From the NCBI RefSeq assembly GCF_001982605.1, contig NZ_MLCN01000022.1, positions 98,093 to 162,092 on the forward strand: a stretch of 64,000 nt of DNA, in the 5' to 3' direction. The notes beneath the pieces are model-generated. The model was not told where the DNA came from. It worked only from the letters and a program-made list of their open reading frames with translations, and did not search any database. This document shows, piece by piece, positions 28,119 to 36,998 of the stretch. Source of the DNA: Alkanindiges hydrocarboniclasticus (GTDB taxonomy: Bacteria > Pseudomonadota > Gammaproteobacteria > Pseudomonadales > Moraxellaceae). The first letter of the stretch is position 1. Every line of letters starts with the position of its first letter. A program made the translations under genes and the position numbers.

Positions 28119-28697
28119 CTAACGCGTGTGTGATGTGCGCATCAGCTTGCTGGTATCAAAGCCCTGCTGTCTGGCCGCCTCAACATATTGCTGGTAGGTT
28201 TGCTCATCCAGCGTTGGAGTGCGGGATAAAATCCATAAATAGTTACGGTTGGGTGCACCAACCAATGCCGTTTGATAATTATCATCCAGCTTAATAATCC
28301 AGTAGTCGCCTTTGGTAAATGGAATCCAGCGCAAACCATCTGGCAGGAAACTCACTTTAAGCTTGCTATTGGTACGGTCCACAGCCTTGGCCTCACCTTG
28401 TGATGCCATGGTTTCACCATCAGCTTTACGGCACTGGTTTAATACGGATACATTGCCATTGGCTTGCAAGCCATAGGTTGCGGTGACATCGCTGGCACAC
28501 TTGCGCTGAAAATACATCGGGAACCGGGCAATTTCATACCATGTGCCCAGATAACGGTTTAATTCCACCTGACTGACCGTTTGCGGCTTATTTGCTGGTG
28601 CTGCCACTGCAACCGAGCCAAGTACTGCAAAACCCAGCAGTACCATGGCACCACGTTTGAGCAATTTATGGGATGAAACTGTTTTGGTGCCTGTCAT
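28119..28697 (-). CDS. blc: Bacterial lipocalin (Blc family)
   Basis: A 192-residue exported lipocalin. A signal peptide (about 11-33, ending VAVAA) is followed by the lipocalin signature YLGTWYEIARFPMYFQ, then DVTATYGL, and the late SRTPTLDEQTYQQYVEAARQQGFD. E. coli Blc is an outer-membrane lipoprotein binding lysophospholipids; this copy has no lipobox Cys at the cleavage site, so it is probably soluble in the periplasm. GAGGAGACTTTAG precedes the ATG. Monocistronic, with a strong terminator. Confidence 0.9.
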   Translation of the reverse strand: MTGTKTVSSHKLLKRGAMVLLGFAVLGSVAVAAPANKPQTVSQVELNRYLGTWYEIARFPMYFQRKCASDVTATYGLQANGNVSVLNQCRKADGETMASQGEAKAVDRTNSKLKVSFLPDGLRWIPFTKGDYWIIKLDDNYQTALVGAPNRNYLWILSRTPTLDEQTYQQYVEAARQQGFDTSKLMRTSHTR

Positions 28698-28934
28698 CTA
28701 AAGTCTCCTCAGCCGGGCTTGGCTGCTTATAACAGTAAATTGATAACTGCTAAAAATTTGATTAGCCTCACCTTATGCCAGCGCGCTGTAAGAATCCAAT
28801 GAATTCCCTGACGTTTTTTGTATACTATTTTAGGGCTAGTTTTTGTTCGATTACGCTTAAATAATGATTGAAACCAGAACGCTTTCAGGCTTGAATAGCG
28901 CCCTATTGTTTTTAGTATTGAGTATTTGGCGTTA

Positions 28935-29432
28935 ATGGAAAAATTTATAGAAAAAACCATGTATGCAACCCGCTGGTTACTTGCTCCGGTTTATTTTGGC
29001 TTGTCGCTAGCGCTGCTGATGCTGGCTATCAAGTTTTTTCAGGAAGTTTTTCATGTTTTGCCATACATCATATCAACCTCTGAAGCCGATCTGGTACTGG
29101 TCATCCTGTCACTGATTGATATGGCACTGGTCGGTGGACTGATTGTCATGGTCATGTTTTCCGGCTATGAAAACTTTGTTTCCACGCTGGATATTGCCGA
29201 AGGTCAGGAGAAGTTAAGCTGGCTTGGAACAATGGATGCCAGCTCACTCAAGATGAAAGTGGCCTCGTCTATTGTGGCAATTTCCTCAATTCATTTGCTG
29301 CGTATTTTTATGGATGCCCAAAATGTACCCAATGATAAACTGATGTGGTATGTGATTATTCACATGACCTTTGTGATTTCAGCTTTTATCATGGGTTATC
29401 TCGATAAGCTGACCAAGTATAAAACGACCTAA
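28935..29432 (+). CDS. UPF0114 (YqhA-like) membrane protein
   Basis: A 165-residue inner-membrane protein with four hydrophobic helices. [20 protein letters not shown] is the family N-terminus; [31 protein letters not shown] and [30 protein letters not shown] are the conserved core. Function unknown. The ATG at 28935 fits the family start; the frame extends upstream only through a TTG. It converges on uvrB with a shared terminator. Confidence 0.88.
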   Translation: MEKFIEKTMYATRWLLAPVYFGLSLALLMLAIKFFQEVFHVLPYIISTSEADLVLVILSLIDMALVGGLIVMVMFSGYENFVSTLDIAEGQEKLSWLGTMDASSLKMKVASSIVAISSIHLLRIFMDAQNVPNDKLMWYVIIHMTFVISAFIMGYLDKLTKYKTT

Positions 29433-29445
29433 AGCCCAACATATT

Positions 29446-29473
29446 AAAGCCACTCAATTGAGTGGCTCTTTTT
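29446..29473. terminator. Bidirectional terminator between yqhA-like gene and uvrB
   Basis: AGCCACTC (29448-29455) and GAGTGGCT (29460-29467) form a perfect 8-bp stem with loop AATT; a T-run follows on plus and an imperfect one on minus. Confidence 0.85.
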
Positions 29474-29483
29474 AAGCTTACAA

Positions 29484-31604
29484 TCAATACAACAACTGCG
29501 CTTTTAAACGGGTAATTTCATCCCGAATACGGGCAGCCTGCTCAAATTGCAACTGCTTGGCCATATTGTTCATCTCAGATTCCAGCTTTTTGATGTGCTT
29601 GGCAAACAGCTTTGGATCGGCCAGCAAATGCTGATCATCACTGGACAGTGCAATATGCTTGTGCAGCTTGGCATCAATTTGGTCTTCTTCATACACCTCA
29701 CCGGTATCAATTTCCTTGATAACCTGACGGATTGCACTACGCGGTGTAATCCCATGCTTTTCATTAAACTCAATTTGCTTGTTACGACGCCGGTCTGTTT
29801 CATCAATTGCACGCTGCATGGAATCCGTCATGCGGTCGGCATATAAAATAGCCTTACCATTTAAGTTACGCGCGGCGCGGCCAATGGTTTGAATCAGGGA
29901 ACGATCCGAACGCAAAAAGCCCTCCTTGTCAGCATCCAGAATGGCCACCAGTGACACTTCCGGCATGTCCAGACCTTCACGCAGCAAGTTAATCCCTACC
30001 AGCACATCATACACGCCAGTACGCAACTCATGAATAATCTTGACCCGCTCTACGGTATCAATATCGGAATGCAGATACGCCACCTTGATGCCGTACTCTT
30101 TCAGGTAACTGGTGAGGTCTTCGGCCATACGCTTGGTTAAGGTGGTGACCAGCACCCGTTCATTAATATTTTTACGCAGGTTGATTTCAGACAATACATC
30201 ATCCACCTGAGTCAGCACGGGCCGGATTTCAATTTGCGGATCAACCAGGCCGGTTGGGCGTACCACCTGCTCCACAATTTGCTGGCTATGTTCCAGCTCA
30301 TAACGGGCGGGTGTTGCGCTGACAAAAATAGTGGTCGGTGCAATACGCTCCCATTCCTCAAATTTCATTGGGCGGTTATCCAGCGCACTAGGCAAACGAA
30401 AGCCATAGTTAACCAGATTTTCCTTGCGCGAGCGGTCACCTTTATACATTGCGCCAATTTGTGGCACCGATACATGCGACTCATCAATAATCAGCAGGGC
30501 ATCTTCAGGCACATAGTCAAACAAAGTAGGTGGCGCTTCACCGGCTGGCCTGCCCGACAAATGTCTGGAGTAGTTTTCAATGCCATTGCTATAACCAAGC
30601 TGCTGGATCATCTCAATATCATATTTGGTGCGCTGCTCAATGCGCTGCGCTTCCAGCAATTTATCCTGCGACTTAAAAAATTCCAGTTGCTCGGCCAGTT
30701 CGGTTTTAATCGTACCAACTGCCCGCTCCAGATTTTCCTTGGGCGTGACATAATGGCTTTTTGGATAAATGGTAATACGCGGGACTTTTCGTACCAGTTT
30801 ACCGGTGAGCGGATCAAACCAGCGAATGGAATCAATTTCATCATCAAAGATTTCAATACGTACCGCCATTTGCTCAGATTCAGCCGGAAAAATATCCAGA
30901 ATCTCACCCCGCAACCGGTATGTACCCCGGGTAAATTCCAGCTCATTGCGCGTGTATTGCATTTCCACCAGACGGCGAATAAGCGCATCGCGGTCAATAC
31001 GATCCCCCTGCACAATATGCAGCAGCATTTTTAAGTAAGCTTCAGGATCACCTAGACCATAAATAGCCGATACAGACGCGACAATAATGGCATCACGGCG
31101 CTCTAGCAGCGAACGGGTGGCAGACAAACGCATCTGGTCGATATGATCATTAATCGCCGAATCTTTTTCAATAAAGGTATCAGAGGATGGCACATAGGCT
31201 TCTGGCTGGTAGTAGTCGTAATAACTGACGAAATACTCCACCGCATTATTGGGGAAAAATGCCTTGAACTCACCATATAACTGCGCGGCTAGCGTTTTGT
31301 TATGCGCCATGATGATGGTCGGACGCTGGGTTTGCGCAATGACATTGGCCATGGTGTAGGTTTTACCGGAACCCGTTACACCCAGCAGTAGCTGGCCCTT
31401 TAAACCATCATTGACGCCGCGCACCAGTTTTTCAATGGCTTGCGGCTGGTCACCGGCTGGCTCGAAGTCGGTCTTTAAATCAAACGGCTTATCTAATATT
31501 TGTGTGCCAGAAAGATTGACACCGCGTTGCAATGCCTGCTCCTGAATCTGGGTTGCCACATGGTTCAGCTCATCCAAAGAGCGCATCTTGGTGGGTTCAC
31601 GCAT
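29484..31604 (-). CDS. uvrB: Excinuclease ABC subunit B
   Basis: A 706-residue DNA-repair helicase-like protein that loads onto damage with UvrA and recruits UvrC. Walker A is [14 protein letters not shown] near residue 78-91; the beta-hairpin region includes [25 protein letters not shown] is LLIIDESH; motif VI is QTIGRAARN. The C-terminal UVR domain that contacts UvrC is at about 665-700 ([26 protein letters not shown]). The N-terminus has about 30 residues more than E. coli UvrB. I did not find a convincing LexA box upstream. Confidence 0.96.
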   Translation of the reverse strand: MREPTKMRSLDELNHVATQIQEQALQRGVNLSGTQILDKPFDLKTDFEPAGDQPQAIEKLVRGVNDGLKGQLLLGVTGSGKTYTMANVIAQTQRPTIIMAHNKTLAAQLYGEFKAFFPNNAVEYFVSYYDYYQPEAYVPSSDTFIEKDSAINDHIDQMRLSATRSLLERRDAIIVASVSAIYGLGDPEAYLKMLLHIVQGDRIDRDALIRRLVEMQYTRNELEFTRGTYRLRGEILDIFPAESEQMAVRIEIFDDEIDSIRWFDPLTGKLVRKVPRITIYPKSHYVTPKENLERAVGTIKTELAEQLEFFKSQDKLLEAQRIEQRTKYDIEMIQQLGYSNGIENYSRHLSGRPAGEAPPTLFDYVPEDALLIIDESHVSVPQIGAMYKGDRSRKENLVNYGFRLPSALDNRPMKFEEWERIAPTTIFVSATPARYELEHSQQIVEQVVRPTGLVDPQIEIRPVLTQVDDVLSEINLRKNINERVLVTTLTKRMAEDLTSYLKEYGIKVAYLHSDIDTVERVKIIHELRTGVYDVLVGINLLREGLDMPEVSLVAILDADKEGFLRSDRSLIQTIGRAARNLNGKAILYADRMTDSMQRAIDETDRRRNKQIEFNEKHGITPRSAIRQVIKEIDTGEVYEEDQIDAKLHKHIALSSDDQHLLADPKLFAKHIKKLESEMNNMAKQLQFEQAARIRDEITRLKAQLLY

Positions 31605-31930
31605 TGTATTTTAACTCTTTATATTCAGCCAGATCACACTAATAAATAAGGCTTTAGACTGAAAAATCAAGGCTATAAATACTGCTAAATGTAATTGGGG
31701 ATTTAAGGCAAGTCTTAACGAACACATTGCTTTTAAAGCAGTCATCCCCGCTAACTGTAAAAGCTTTTTAAAATTTTGCTATCTATTTTTAGAAAGCTTT
31801 TGCAAGTGCATAGCCGTGTTTCTTACAAGCTTAAAACAACCCGCCAACCAAACAGGTAAATAAAGCGCCCCAGCTCACAGGTCAACTCGTTATAAAATAA
31901 CCTCAACTTAAAATTCAGGCAGGAGACCGG
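31605..31930. other. Divergent intergenic region uvrB / marC-like
   Basis: About 325 AT-rich bases between divergent genes, presumably holding both promoters. No open frame, RNA gene or clear operator is seen. Confidence 0.45.
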
Positions 31931-32536
31931 ATGTCCGAGCAATTTTTTACCTCATTTGCCTTGTTTTTTTCATTGCTAAACCCGTTTTTAATGAGCATTT
32001 ACCTACTGGGTATGATCCGTCAGCTATCGCTGGCGCAGTTTAGTAAAGTGCTGGTTCAGGGTGCGTTAATCAGTAGTGTGGTATTCCTATTATTCTCATA
32101 TGGCGGTGAAGCAATTTTTAACCGCTTCTTGCATGTTCGCTTTGAATCATTTCAGATTTTTGGCGGAATTATCTTTTTAATTATCGGGGTGCGCTATGTG
32201 TTTGAGGGCGCTGACACACTGGAATCTACGCGCGGAAAACCCGAATATCTGGCTGGCAGTGTGGCCATGCCCTTTATGATTGGGCCGGGAACCATTAGTG
32301 CTTCGGTGGTAATTGGCAGCAGCCTTAGTATTGCCGGAGCAGCAACCGTGATTGCCGCCACCATGGTTTTAACCTGTAGTATGCTGATTTTATTTAAATA
32401 TATTCACGATAACCTTAAAGCACGCTATGCACGTTATGTTGATCGTTATATTGAGATTGTGGGCAGGCTGTCTGCCCTGCTGATTGGCACGATTGCGGTG
32501 GATATGATTGTGACTGGGGTGATGGGATTAATGTAA
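31931..32536 (+). CDS. MarC family integral membrane protein
   Basis: A 201-residue protein with six hydrophobic helices of the MarC/UPF0056 family. Signature segments are FFSLLNPFLMSIYLLGM, FQIFGGIIFLIIGVRYVF and AMPFMIGPGTISASVVIG. E. coli MarC was once linked to multiple antibiotic resistance but that link was not upheld; function is unknown. CAGGAGACCGG gives a good ribosome site. Convergent with a small minus-strand gene. Confidence 0.88.
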   Translation: MSEQFFTSFALFFSLLNPFLMSIYLLGMIRQLSLAQFSKVLVQGALISSVVFLLFSYGGEAIFNRFLHVRFESFQIFGGIIFLIIGVRYVFEGADTLESTRGKPEYLAGSVAMPFMIGPGTISASVVIGSSLSIAGAATVIAATMVLTCSMLILFKYIHDNLKARYARYVDRYIEIVGRLSALLIGTIAVDMIVTGVMGLM

Positions 32537-32564
32537 AAAAAGGGCTACTACAGAAGTAACCCTT
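32535..32564 (-). terminator. Intrinsic terminator for the small gene at 32600
   Basis: An almost perfect stem (AAGGG-C-TACT / AGTA-A-CCCTT) with a 4-to-5-base loop; on the minus strand it is followed by seven T. It overlaps the last codons of the marC-like gene and may also slow plus-strand transcription. Confidence 0.75.
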
Positions 32565-32599
32565 AATAATCACCTGCGCCTAAAAACCTGCCACTATTA

Positions 32600-32767
32600 T
32601 TAACGCTTGCCCATTGAGCGTCTGGTGCCTGCTGGTGGCATAAAAGTACGATCCGCATAACGCTTAGGCTTGGGACGCACCTGCTCTAGCGTTTCTTCAT
32701 TTTCCTCATCGCGCTGTGGCATGGGAAATGGCAACTGGGCAACCTGTCGTTTGGCGGGCTTGCTCAT
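32600..32767 (-). CDS. Small basic Pro/Arg-rich protein of unknown function
   Basis: A 55-residue frame starting at ATG 32767 (MSKPAKRQVAQLPFPMPQRD), rich in Lys/Arg/Pro with an acidic middle (DEENEETLEQ) and a basic C-terminus (RRSMGKR). ATAGGTTG about 9 bases upstream is a plausible ribosome site, and a good intrinsic terminator follows, so I consider it a real gene. Low complexity suggests a disordered, perhaps nucleic-acid-binding protein. No family recognised. Confidence 0.55.
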   Translation of the reverse strand: MSKPAKRQVAQLPFPMPQRDEENEETLEQVRPKPKRYADRTFMPPAGTRRSMGKR

Positions 32768-33020
32768 CTTAAACAACCTATCATTAATCACTGTGCCTAG
32801 TTTAAACCTTTTGCTGACCAAACTGTAAAATTGTTGCATATGGCATAAAAAATTCACTTTTCAGGAACAGTTCAAACTTTATGTTCAGTTTAGTCAGGCA
32901 TTATAAAAATGACTTATCAGTGTTCAACTGCTGAATTGACGATCTATGCAACAAATTGCATAATTAAATGAATATTAAACAAGCTGTAATTTTTTTAAGA
33001 TGTAGCACGAGGACTTTTTG

Positions 33021-34112
33021 ATGTCAGCGATAGCCAATCTGTTAGCTTCATTTCCACAGTTTCTCAAAAACAACAATCATTCTGAACTCGCGCTTTTTTA
33101 TAAGCCAACACCAGAAAATAAAAATCTGATTCACTCAATCAAACAGTTACAGCAAAGTTATCGACCTACATTCTGGCTTGCCAATACCCATGTCCAGCTC
33201 ATGTATCTTGAGCTTCAGAAAAAGCTGGAAAAGCCGCTGGTTTATGATCATGTTGAAACCCTGATCATGGCAGATGGTGGCAAATCCGGGCTGGCTTGGT
33301 ATGGCTATAATCTGCCAGCTTCTACCCCAACCCTTGTTATTTTGCATACGCTAACCGGTAGCCCCCGTAGTATGCAAAACATGGTGCGGGATTTACATGA
33401 ATATACCGGCTGGCGTGTGGTGGTTGCGGTGCGGCGTGGACATGCCGAGCTTGAGTTCGATCCACCGCGCTTTAATATTTTTGGTTCTACCCAGGATTTA
33501 AGGGAACAACTGGCTCGTATTGAGCAACTTTTCCCACAAACGCCACTGTATGCCGTGGGTTCTTCGGCAGGTTCAGGTTTACTGATCCGTTATCTGGGTG
33601 AAGAACAGCAAAATGCCCGGTTTAAAGCTGCTTTTGCTTTTTGTCCCGGCTACAACACGGATGAAGGCTTTAAATATTGTCATCCGCTGTATAGCAAATA
33701 CATGGCCAAAAAATTAATTAAAACCTTTATCGAACCACACCAGAACAAGCTACAGCAGCTATCAACCCTTGAATATCTTAAAAATGCCAAAGATCTGGTG
33801 TCCTTTCATCAAAAGGTCTATGAGTTTTCCGGGTTTAACAGTTATGAAGATTATTCAGATGCCACCAACCCCATGAAGGTTTTTCAACAGGTTACCTGTC
33901 CTGTAATGCTGCTAAATGCAGAGGATGATCCGGTCTGTAATATTCAAAATCTTAAGCCTTATCTGGCTGATATTCAGCAAATGCCCAATATCATTGTGGT
34001 TAAAACCCGTAAAGGTAGCCACTGTGCCTATCAGCAGGGCTGGCACGGAAAATCATGGGCACATAAACTGATGGCTGAATATTTTCAGGTCATGCATAAA
34101 AATACTGTTTAA
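33021..34112 (+). CDS. YheT-like alpha/beta hydrolase
   Basis: A 363-residue hydrolase of the YheT/COG0429 type. It shows the strand and oxyanion segment TPTLVILHTLTGSPRSMQNMVRDL, VVVAVRRGHAELEFDPPRFNIFGSTQDLR, the nucleophile elbow YAVGSSAGSGLLIRYLGE, PVMLLNAEDDPVCN (acid) and a late His (GSHCAYQQGW). Substrate unknown, probably an ester. The ATG at 33021 is preceded by ACGAGGACTTTTTG. It stands alone between two promoters. Confidence 0.85.
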   Translation: MSAIANLLASFPQFLKNNNHSELALFYKPTPENKNLIHSIKQLQQSYRPTFWLANTHVQLMYLELQKKLEKPLVYDHVETLIMADGGKSGLAWYGYNLPASTPTLVILHTLTGSPRSMQNMVRDLHEYTGWRVVVAVRRGHAELEFDPPRFNIFGSTQDLREQLARIEQLFPQTPLYAVGSSAGSGLLIRYLGEEQQNARFKAAFAFCPGYNTDEGFKYCHPLYSKYMAKKLIKTFIEPHQNKLQQLSTLEYLKNAKDLVSFHQKVYEFSGFNSYEDYSDATNPMKVFQQVTCPVMLLNAEDDPVCNIQNLKPYLADIQQMPNIIVVKTRKGSHCAYQQGWHGKSWAHKLMAEYFQVMHKNTV

Positions 34113-34254
34113 ATAGCCTAAATCGTCCCAAACAACGCTGGCACAGTGCAAAGGAATTAAAAATTAGTTTTAATATCCGGCCAAACGCCTTGCAAAATCA
34201 GCTAGAATAACCCGATTTTTTGTGTTCAATTCCCCAAAAGAAGGAACCCCTGCC

Positions 34255-35499
34255 GTGGACGTACGTCTGTCTGACCGTGTTAACTCTATCAAGCCCTCAC
34301 CGACTCTTGCTGTCACCAATAAAGCAGCTGAGCTGAAAGCCGCAGGCCATAACATTATTGGCCTTGGTGCTGGTGAGCCAGACTTTGATACCCCACAGCA
34401 CATTAAGGATGCTGCCATTGCGGCCATCAATAACGGGTTTACCAAATATACTGCTGTAGACGGTACACCCGGCCTGAAAAAAGCCATTATTGCCAAGTTC
34501 AAGCGTGACAATAACCTTGATTATGCCGCTAACCAGATTCTGGTATCTTGCGGTGGCAAGCAAAGCTTTTTCAATCTGGCGCTGGCGTTTATCAATCCGG
34601 GTGATGAAGTCATTATTCCTGCACCGTACTGGGTGAGCTATCCGGACATGGTGCTCATTGCTGAAGGCGTGCCGGTTATTGTGAAATGCGGTGAAGAACA
34701 GCGCTTCAAGATTACCGCGGAACAACTGGAAGCGGCCATCACGCCAAAAACCCGTCTGCTGGTATTGAACAGCCCGTCTAACCCGACTGGCATGATTTAT
34801 ACCAAAGAAGAGCTGGAAGCACTGGCAGAAGTGCTGCGCCGCCATCCACAGGTGTATGTTGCCTCTGACGATATGTATGAGCCAATTCGCTGGTCTGGCC
34901 CGTTCTATAATATCGTGAATGTTGCGCCTGACCTGTATGACCGCACACTGGTACTCAATGGTGTCTCCAAGGCCTATGCCATGACTGGCTGGCGTATTGG
35001 TTATGCGGCTGGTCCGGCAAGCATCATCAAAGCCATGACCAAAGTACAATCGCAATCAACTTCTAACCCGACTTCAATCAGTCAGGTTGCTGCTGAAGCT
35101 GCACTAAATGGCCCACAAGATGTGCTGCAACCCATGATTGCAGCGTTTAAGCGTCGTCATGATCTGGTAGTTAATGGCTTAAATGCGATTAACGGCATTA
35201 GCTGTCTGGATGCCGACGGCGCATTTTACGCCTATGCGTCTATTCGTCCGGTTATTCGTGCGCTGGGTTTAAAATCCTGCACCGAATTTTCTGAATGGTT
35301 GCTGAACAAAACTGGCGTTGCAGTTGTACCGGGTGATGCATTTGGTTTAGGTGGTTATATGCGTATTTCTTACGCTACTGCTGACAGCGTGCTCGAAGAT
35401 GCCCTAAACCGCATTAAAGAAGCGGTAGACAGTATTGATCCAGCCGCATTGAATGCTGCGATTGAATCTGTTGCAGCAGATCAGGCAACTGGCAAGTAA
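34255..35499 (+). CDS. Aspartate aminotransferase, class Ib
   Basis: A 414-residue PLP-dependent aminotransferase interconverting aspartate and oxaloacetate with glutamate/2-oxoglutarate. GLGAGEPDFDTP near residue 37, NSPSNPTGMIYT near 176 and the PLP lysine in LNGVSKAYAMTGWRIGYAAGP near 240 are diagnostic of subgroup Ib, which can also accept prephenate in some organisms. GTG at 34255 is chosen since AAGGAA stands about 9 bases upstream; the frame extends 11 codons further to an ATG without such a site. A terminator follows at 35516-35547. Confidence 0.9.
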   Translation: MDVRLSDRVNSIKPSPTLAVTNKAAELKAAGHNIIGLGAGEPDFDTPQHIKDAAIAAINNGFTKYTAVDGTPGLKKAIIAKFKRDNNLDYAANQILVSCGGKQSFFNLALAFINPGDEVIIPAPYWVSYPDMVLIAEGVPVIVKCGEEQRFKITAEQLEAAITPKTRLLVLNSPSNPTGMIYTKEELEALAEVLRRHPQVYVASDDMYEPIRWSGPFYNIVNVAPDLYDRTLVLNGVSKAYAMTGWRIGYAAGPASIIKAMTKVQSQSTSNPTSISQVAAEAALNGPQDVLQPMIAAFKRRHDLVVNGLNAINGISCLDADGAFYAYASIRPVIRALGLKSCTEFSEWLLNKTGVAVVPGDAFGLGGYMRISYATADSVLEDALNRIKEAVDSIDPAALNAAIESVAADQATGK

Positions 35500-35515
35500 T
35501 TTAACTGTGTATTTG

Positions 35516-35547
35516 AAAAAGCCCTGTCATTAATGATGGGGCTTTTT
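35516..35547 (+). terminator. Intrinsic terminator after the aminotransferase
   Basis: GCCCTGTCAT and ATGATGGGGC form a stem with two G-T pairs, flanked by an A-run and six T. Confidence 0.85.
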
Positions 35548-35686
35548 TATGGCTATTCCGCTGGTATTATGGCTTTGTTGTACAGTTAATAATCCTGTTT
35601 TAAAGATAAATAGAGCCGCTTGTGGTCTTAATGATTCACTTGCGCTCATGATTTAAGCAATCAACTGTTTATTTCATTAAAAGGAC

Positions 35687-35715
35687 TTGACCCCTAACGT
35701 GTTGCTGCCTAAAAT
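35687..35715 (+). promoter_or_regulatory. tRNA-Asn promoter
   Basis: TTGACC at 35687-35692, a 17-base spacer and TAAAAT at 35710-35715. The -10 is followed by GCGC, a GC-rich discriminator typical of stringently controlled stable-RNA promoters. The tRNA starts 17 bases later. Confidence 0.8.
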
Positions 35716-35731
35716 GCGCATCACCAACTGT

Positions 35732-35807
35732 TCTCCAATAGCTCAGTCGGTAGAGCAACGGACTGTTAATCCGTGTGTCCCTGGTTCGAGCCCAGGTTGG
35801 AGAGCCA
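35732..35807 (+). tRNA. tRNA-Asn (anticodon GTT)
   Basis: A 76-base cloverleaf. The acceptor stem TCTCCAA pairs with TTGGAGA, followed by G and an encoded CCA. The D-loop is AGCTCAGTCGGTAGAGC, the anticodon GTT lies at 35765-35767 in the loop CTGTTAA, and the T-arm is CTGGTTCGAGCCCAG. It has its own promoter and the terminator at 35816-35847. Confidence 0.97.
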
Positions 35808-35815
35808 AAATTCTA

Positions 35816-35847
35816 AAAATCCCTGCCTAATAAGCGGGGATTTTTTT
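35816..35847 (+). terminator. Intrinsic terminator after tRNA-Asn
   Basis: AATCCC-T-GC pairs with GC-G-GGGATT around a 7-base loop, with seven T following. Confidence 0.88.
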
Positions 35848-35879
35848 ATGGCTAATTGAAATTTTTTAGGAATCAAACA

Positions 35880-36326
35880 ATGAGCTTATGGTGGATTATT
35901 GGGATTGCCATTTTTATAGTGCTAATTGCGCTGGCTAGCAAAAACAGGAAACCCAAACAGCAACATACACCAATTCATGCCAAAGCCATTTTAACCCGCC
36001 GTGAACAACAGTTTTTCCAGATTATGCAACAAGCCCTGCCTCGCGCTTATATTTTTCCGCAAGTCAGTTTTTCTGCCATTTTAACCACCAAAGGCTTTTA
36101 TACCCGCAGTCAGTTTAACCGCAAGATTGCCGATTTTGTCTTATGCGACCAAAATCTTAATATCGTGGCAATTATTGAACTGGATGACAGTAGTCATAAA
36201 GGCCGTGAGCAACAGGACGCCGCTCGTGATGCCATGCTCAATGAAGCAGGTTATGCTGTCATTCGCTATGCCCAGATTCCTTCAAGTGCACAACTCCAAA
36301 AAGACCTGCATAAATATCTCAGATAA
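35880..36326 (+). CDS. DUF2726 membrane-anchored, nuclease-fold-like protein
   Basis: A 148-residue protein: one N-terminal membrane helix (WWIIGIAIFIVLIALAS) then a DUF2726 domain. Conserved pieces are LTRREQQFFQIMQQALP, YIFPQVSFSAIL, FNRKIADFVLCD and IIELDDSSHKG. The Asp in ADFV and the ELD pattern resemble the metal-binding core of PD-(D/E)XK nucleases, but activity is unproven. TTTAGGAATCAAACA precedes the ATG at 35880. It starts right after the tRNA terminator. Confidence 0.82.
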   Translation: MSLWWIIGIAIFIVLIALASKNRKPKQQHTPIHAKAILTRREQQFFQIMQQALPRAYIFPQVSFSAILTTKGFYTRSQFNRKIADFVLCDQNLNIVAIIELDDSSHKGREQQDAARDAMLNEAGYAVIRYAQIPSSAQLQKDLHKYLR

Positions 36327-36406
36327 CTGTTTTTACGTTCTATATTTAGATTATCTCTTTTGAATTATTATTTTTGAGCAAGATAAGGCTAGAGTTTTTA
36401 GCCTTC

Positions 36407-36778
36407 TTAGTTATTGCCTGTGTTAAATACCTTATGTTGGTTACCGCTGGCATCCCGCACGTTTTGCGCACAAATACTGGCTGTTACCTTAACTGGCTTG
36501 GCTTTGGCATCATAGCACTTGCAGCCTGCCGGGGTTTTCATGCAGCCCGCAATGTATTGTGCCGATGCGCTAGAAGTCAGCCGGTGCATTTGTGCCTTAA
36601 TTTGCTCATTTTGGATCTGGATTTCATCTGCACCCTGATTGCTATTACTGGCAGCCACTGTATCCGATGAGATCTTTCCCGGTTCTGTTTTAAAAAAGGA
36701 TTGCTTTTTAAGGACATTGAACACAACAAGGGCAATCACCAGAAAAATAGCAAGCTTGATAACTTTTTGTAGGGCCAT
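36407..36778 (-). CDS. Small Cys-rich membrane protein with Zot-tail-like motif
   Basis: A 123-residue protein with a membrane helix at residues 5-24 and a hydrophilic region after it. The C-terminal Cys pattern, Cys79, Cys86, Cys88 and Cys103 in QYIAGCMKTPAGCKCYDAKA and SICAQ, resembles the cysteine-rich tail of Zot-type morphogenesis proteins of filamentous phages (C-x6-C-x-CYD...C). No ATPase domain is present and no other phage gene is nearby. It may be a domesticated phage tail or an independent periplasmic disulfide module. A weak hairpin (AAGGCTA/TAGCCTT) lies directly downstream at 36385-36405. Function unknown. Confidence 0.6.
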   Translation of the reverse strand: MALQKVIKLAIFLVIALVVFNVLKKQSFFKTEPGKISSDTVAASNSNQGADEIQIQNEQIKAQMHRLTSSASAQYIAGCMKTPAGCKCYDAKAKPVKVTASICAQNVRDASGNQHKVFNTGNN

Positions 36779-36998
36779 GATTGTCTTTTTAATGAATAGA
36801 AATTTGGGAGTAGTGGCAAATTTCTATTATTTTATTAATATAAGCATGCCAGCCATTTAGCACTGATTTTAATAAACTTGGCTGGTAAAAAACAAGCTGT
36901 AACAGAGTTGTTTATAATTTAAGCAAAATAATTTGTTCTTACTCCGGCATACTTCAGACTATTTACTACAGCACCAGTAGGTCTGATGGAGTGCCTCA

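Noticed and set aside
30234..31034. 266-codon frame opposite uvrB
   Set aside because: It lies wholly antisense to a clearly conserved gene, and its residue composition (rich in Asn, His, Arg) is that of a shadow frame.
34297..35055. 252-codon frame opposite the aspartate aminotransferase
   Set aside because: Antisense to a conserved enzyme, with no ribosome site and no recognisable domain.
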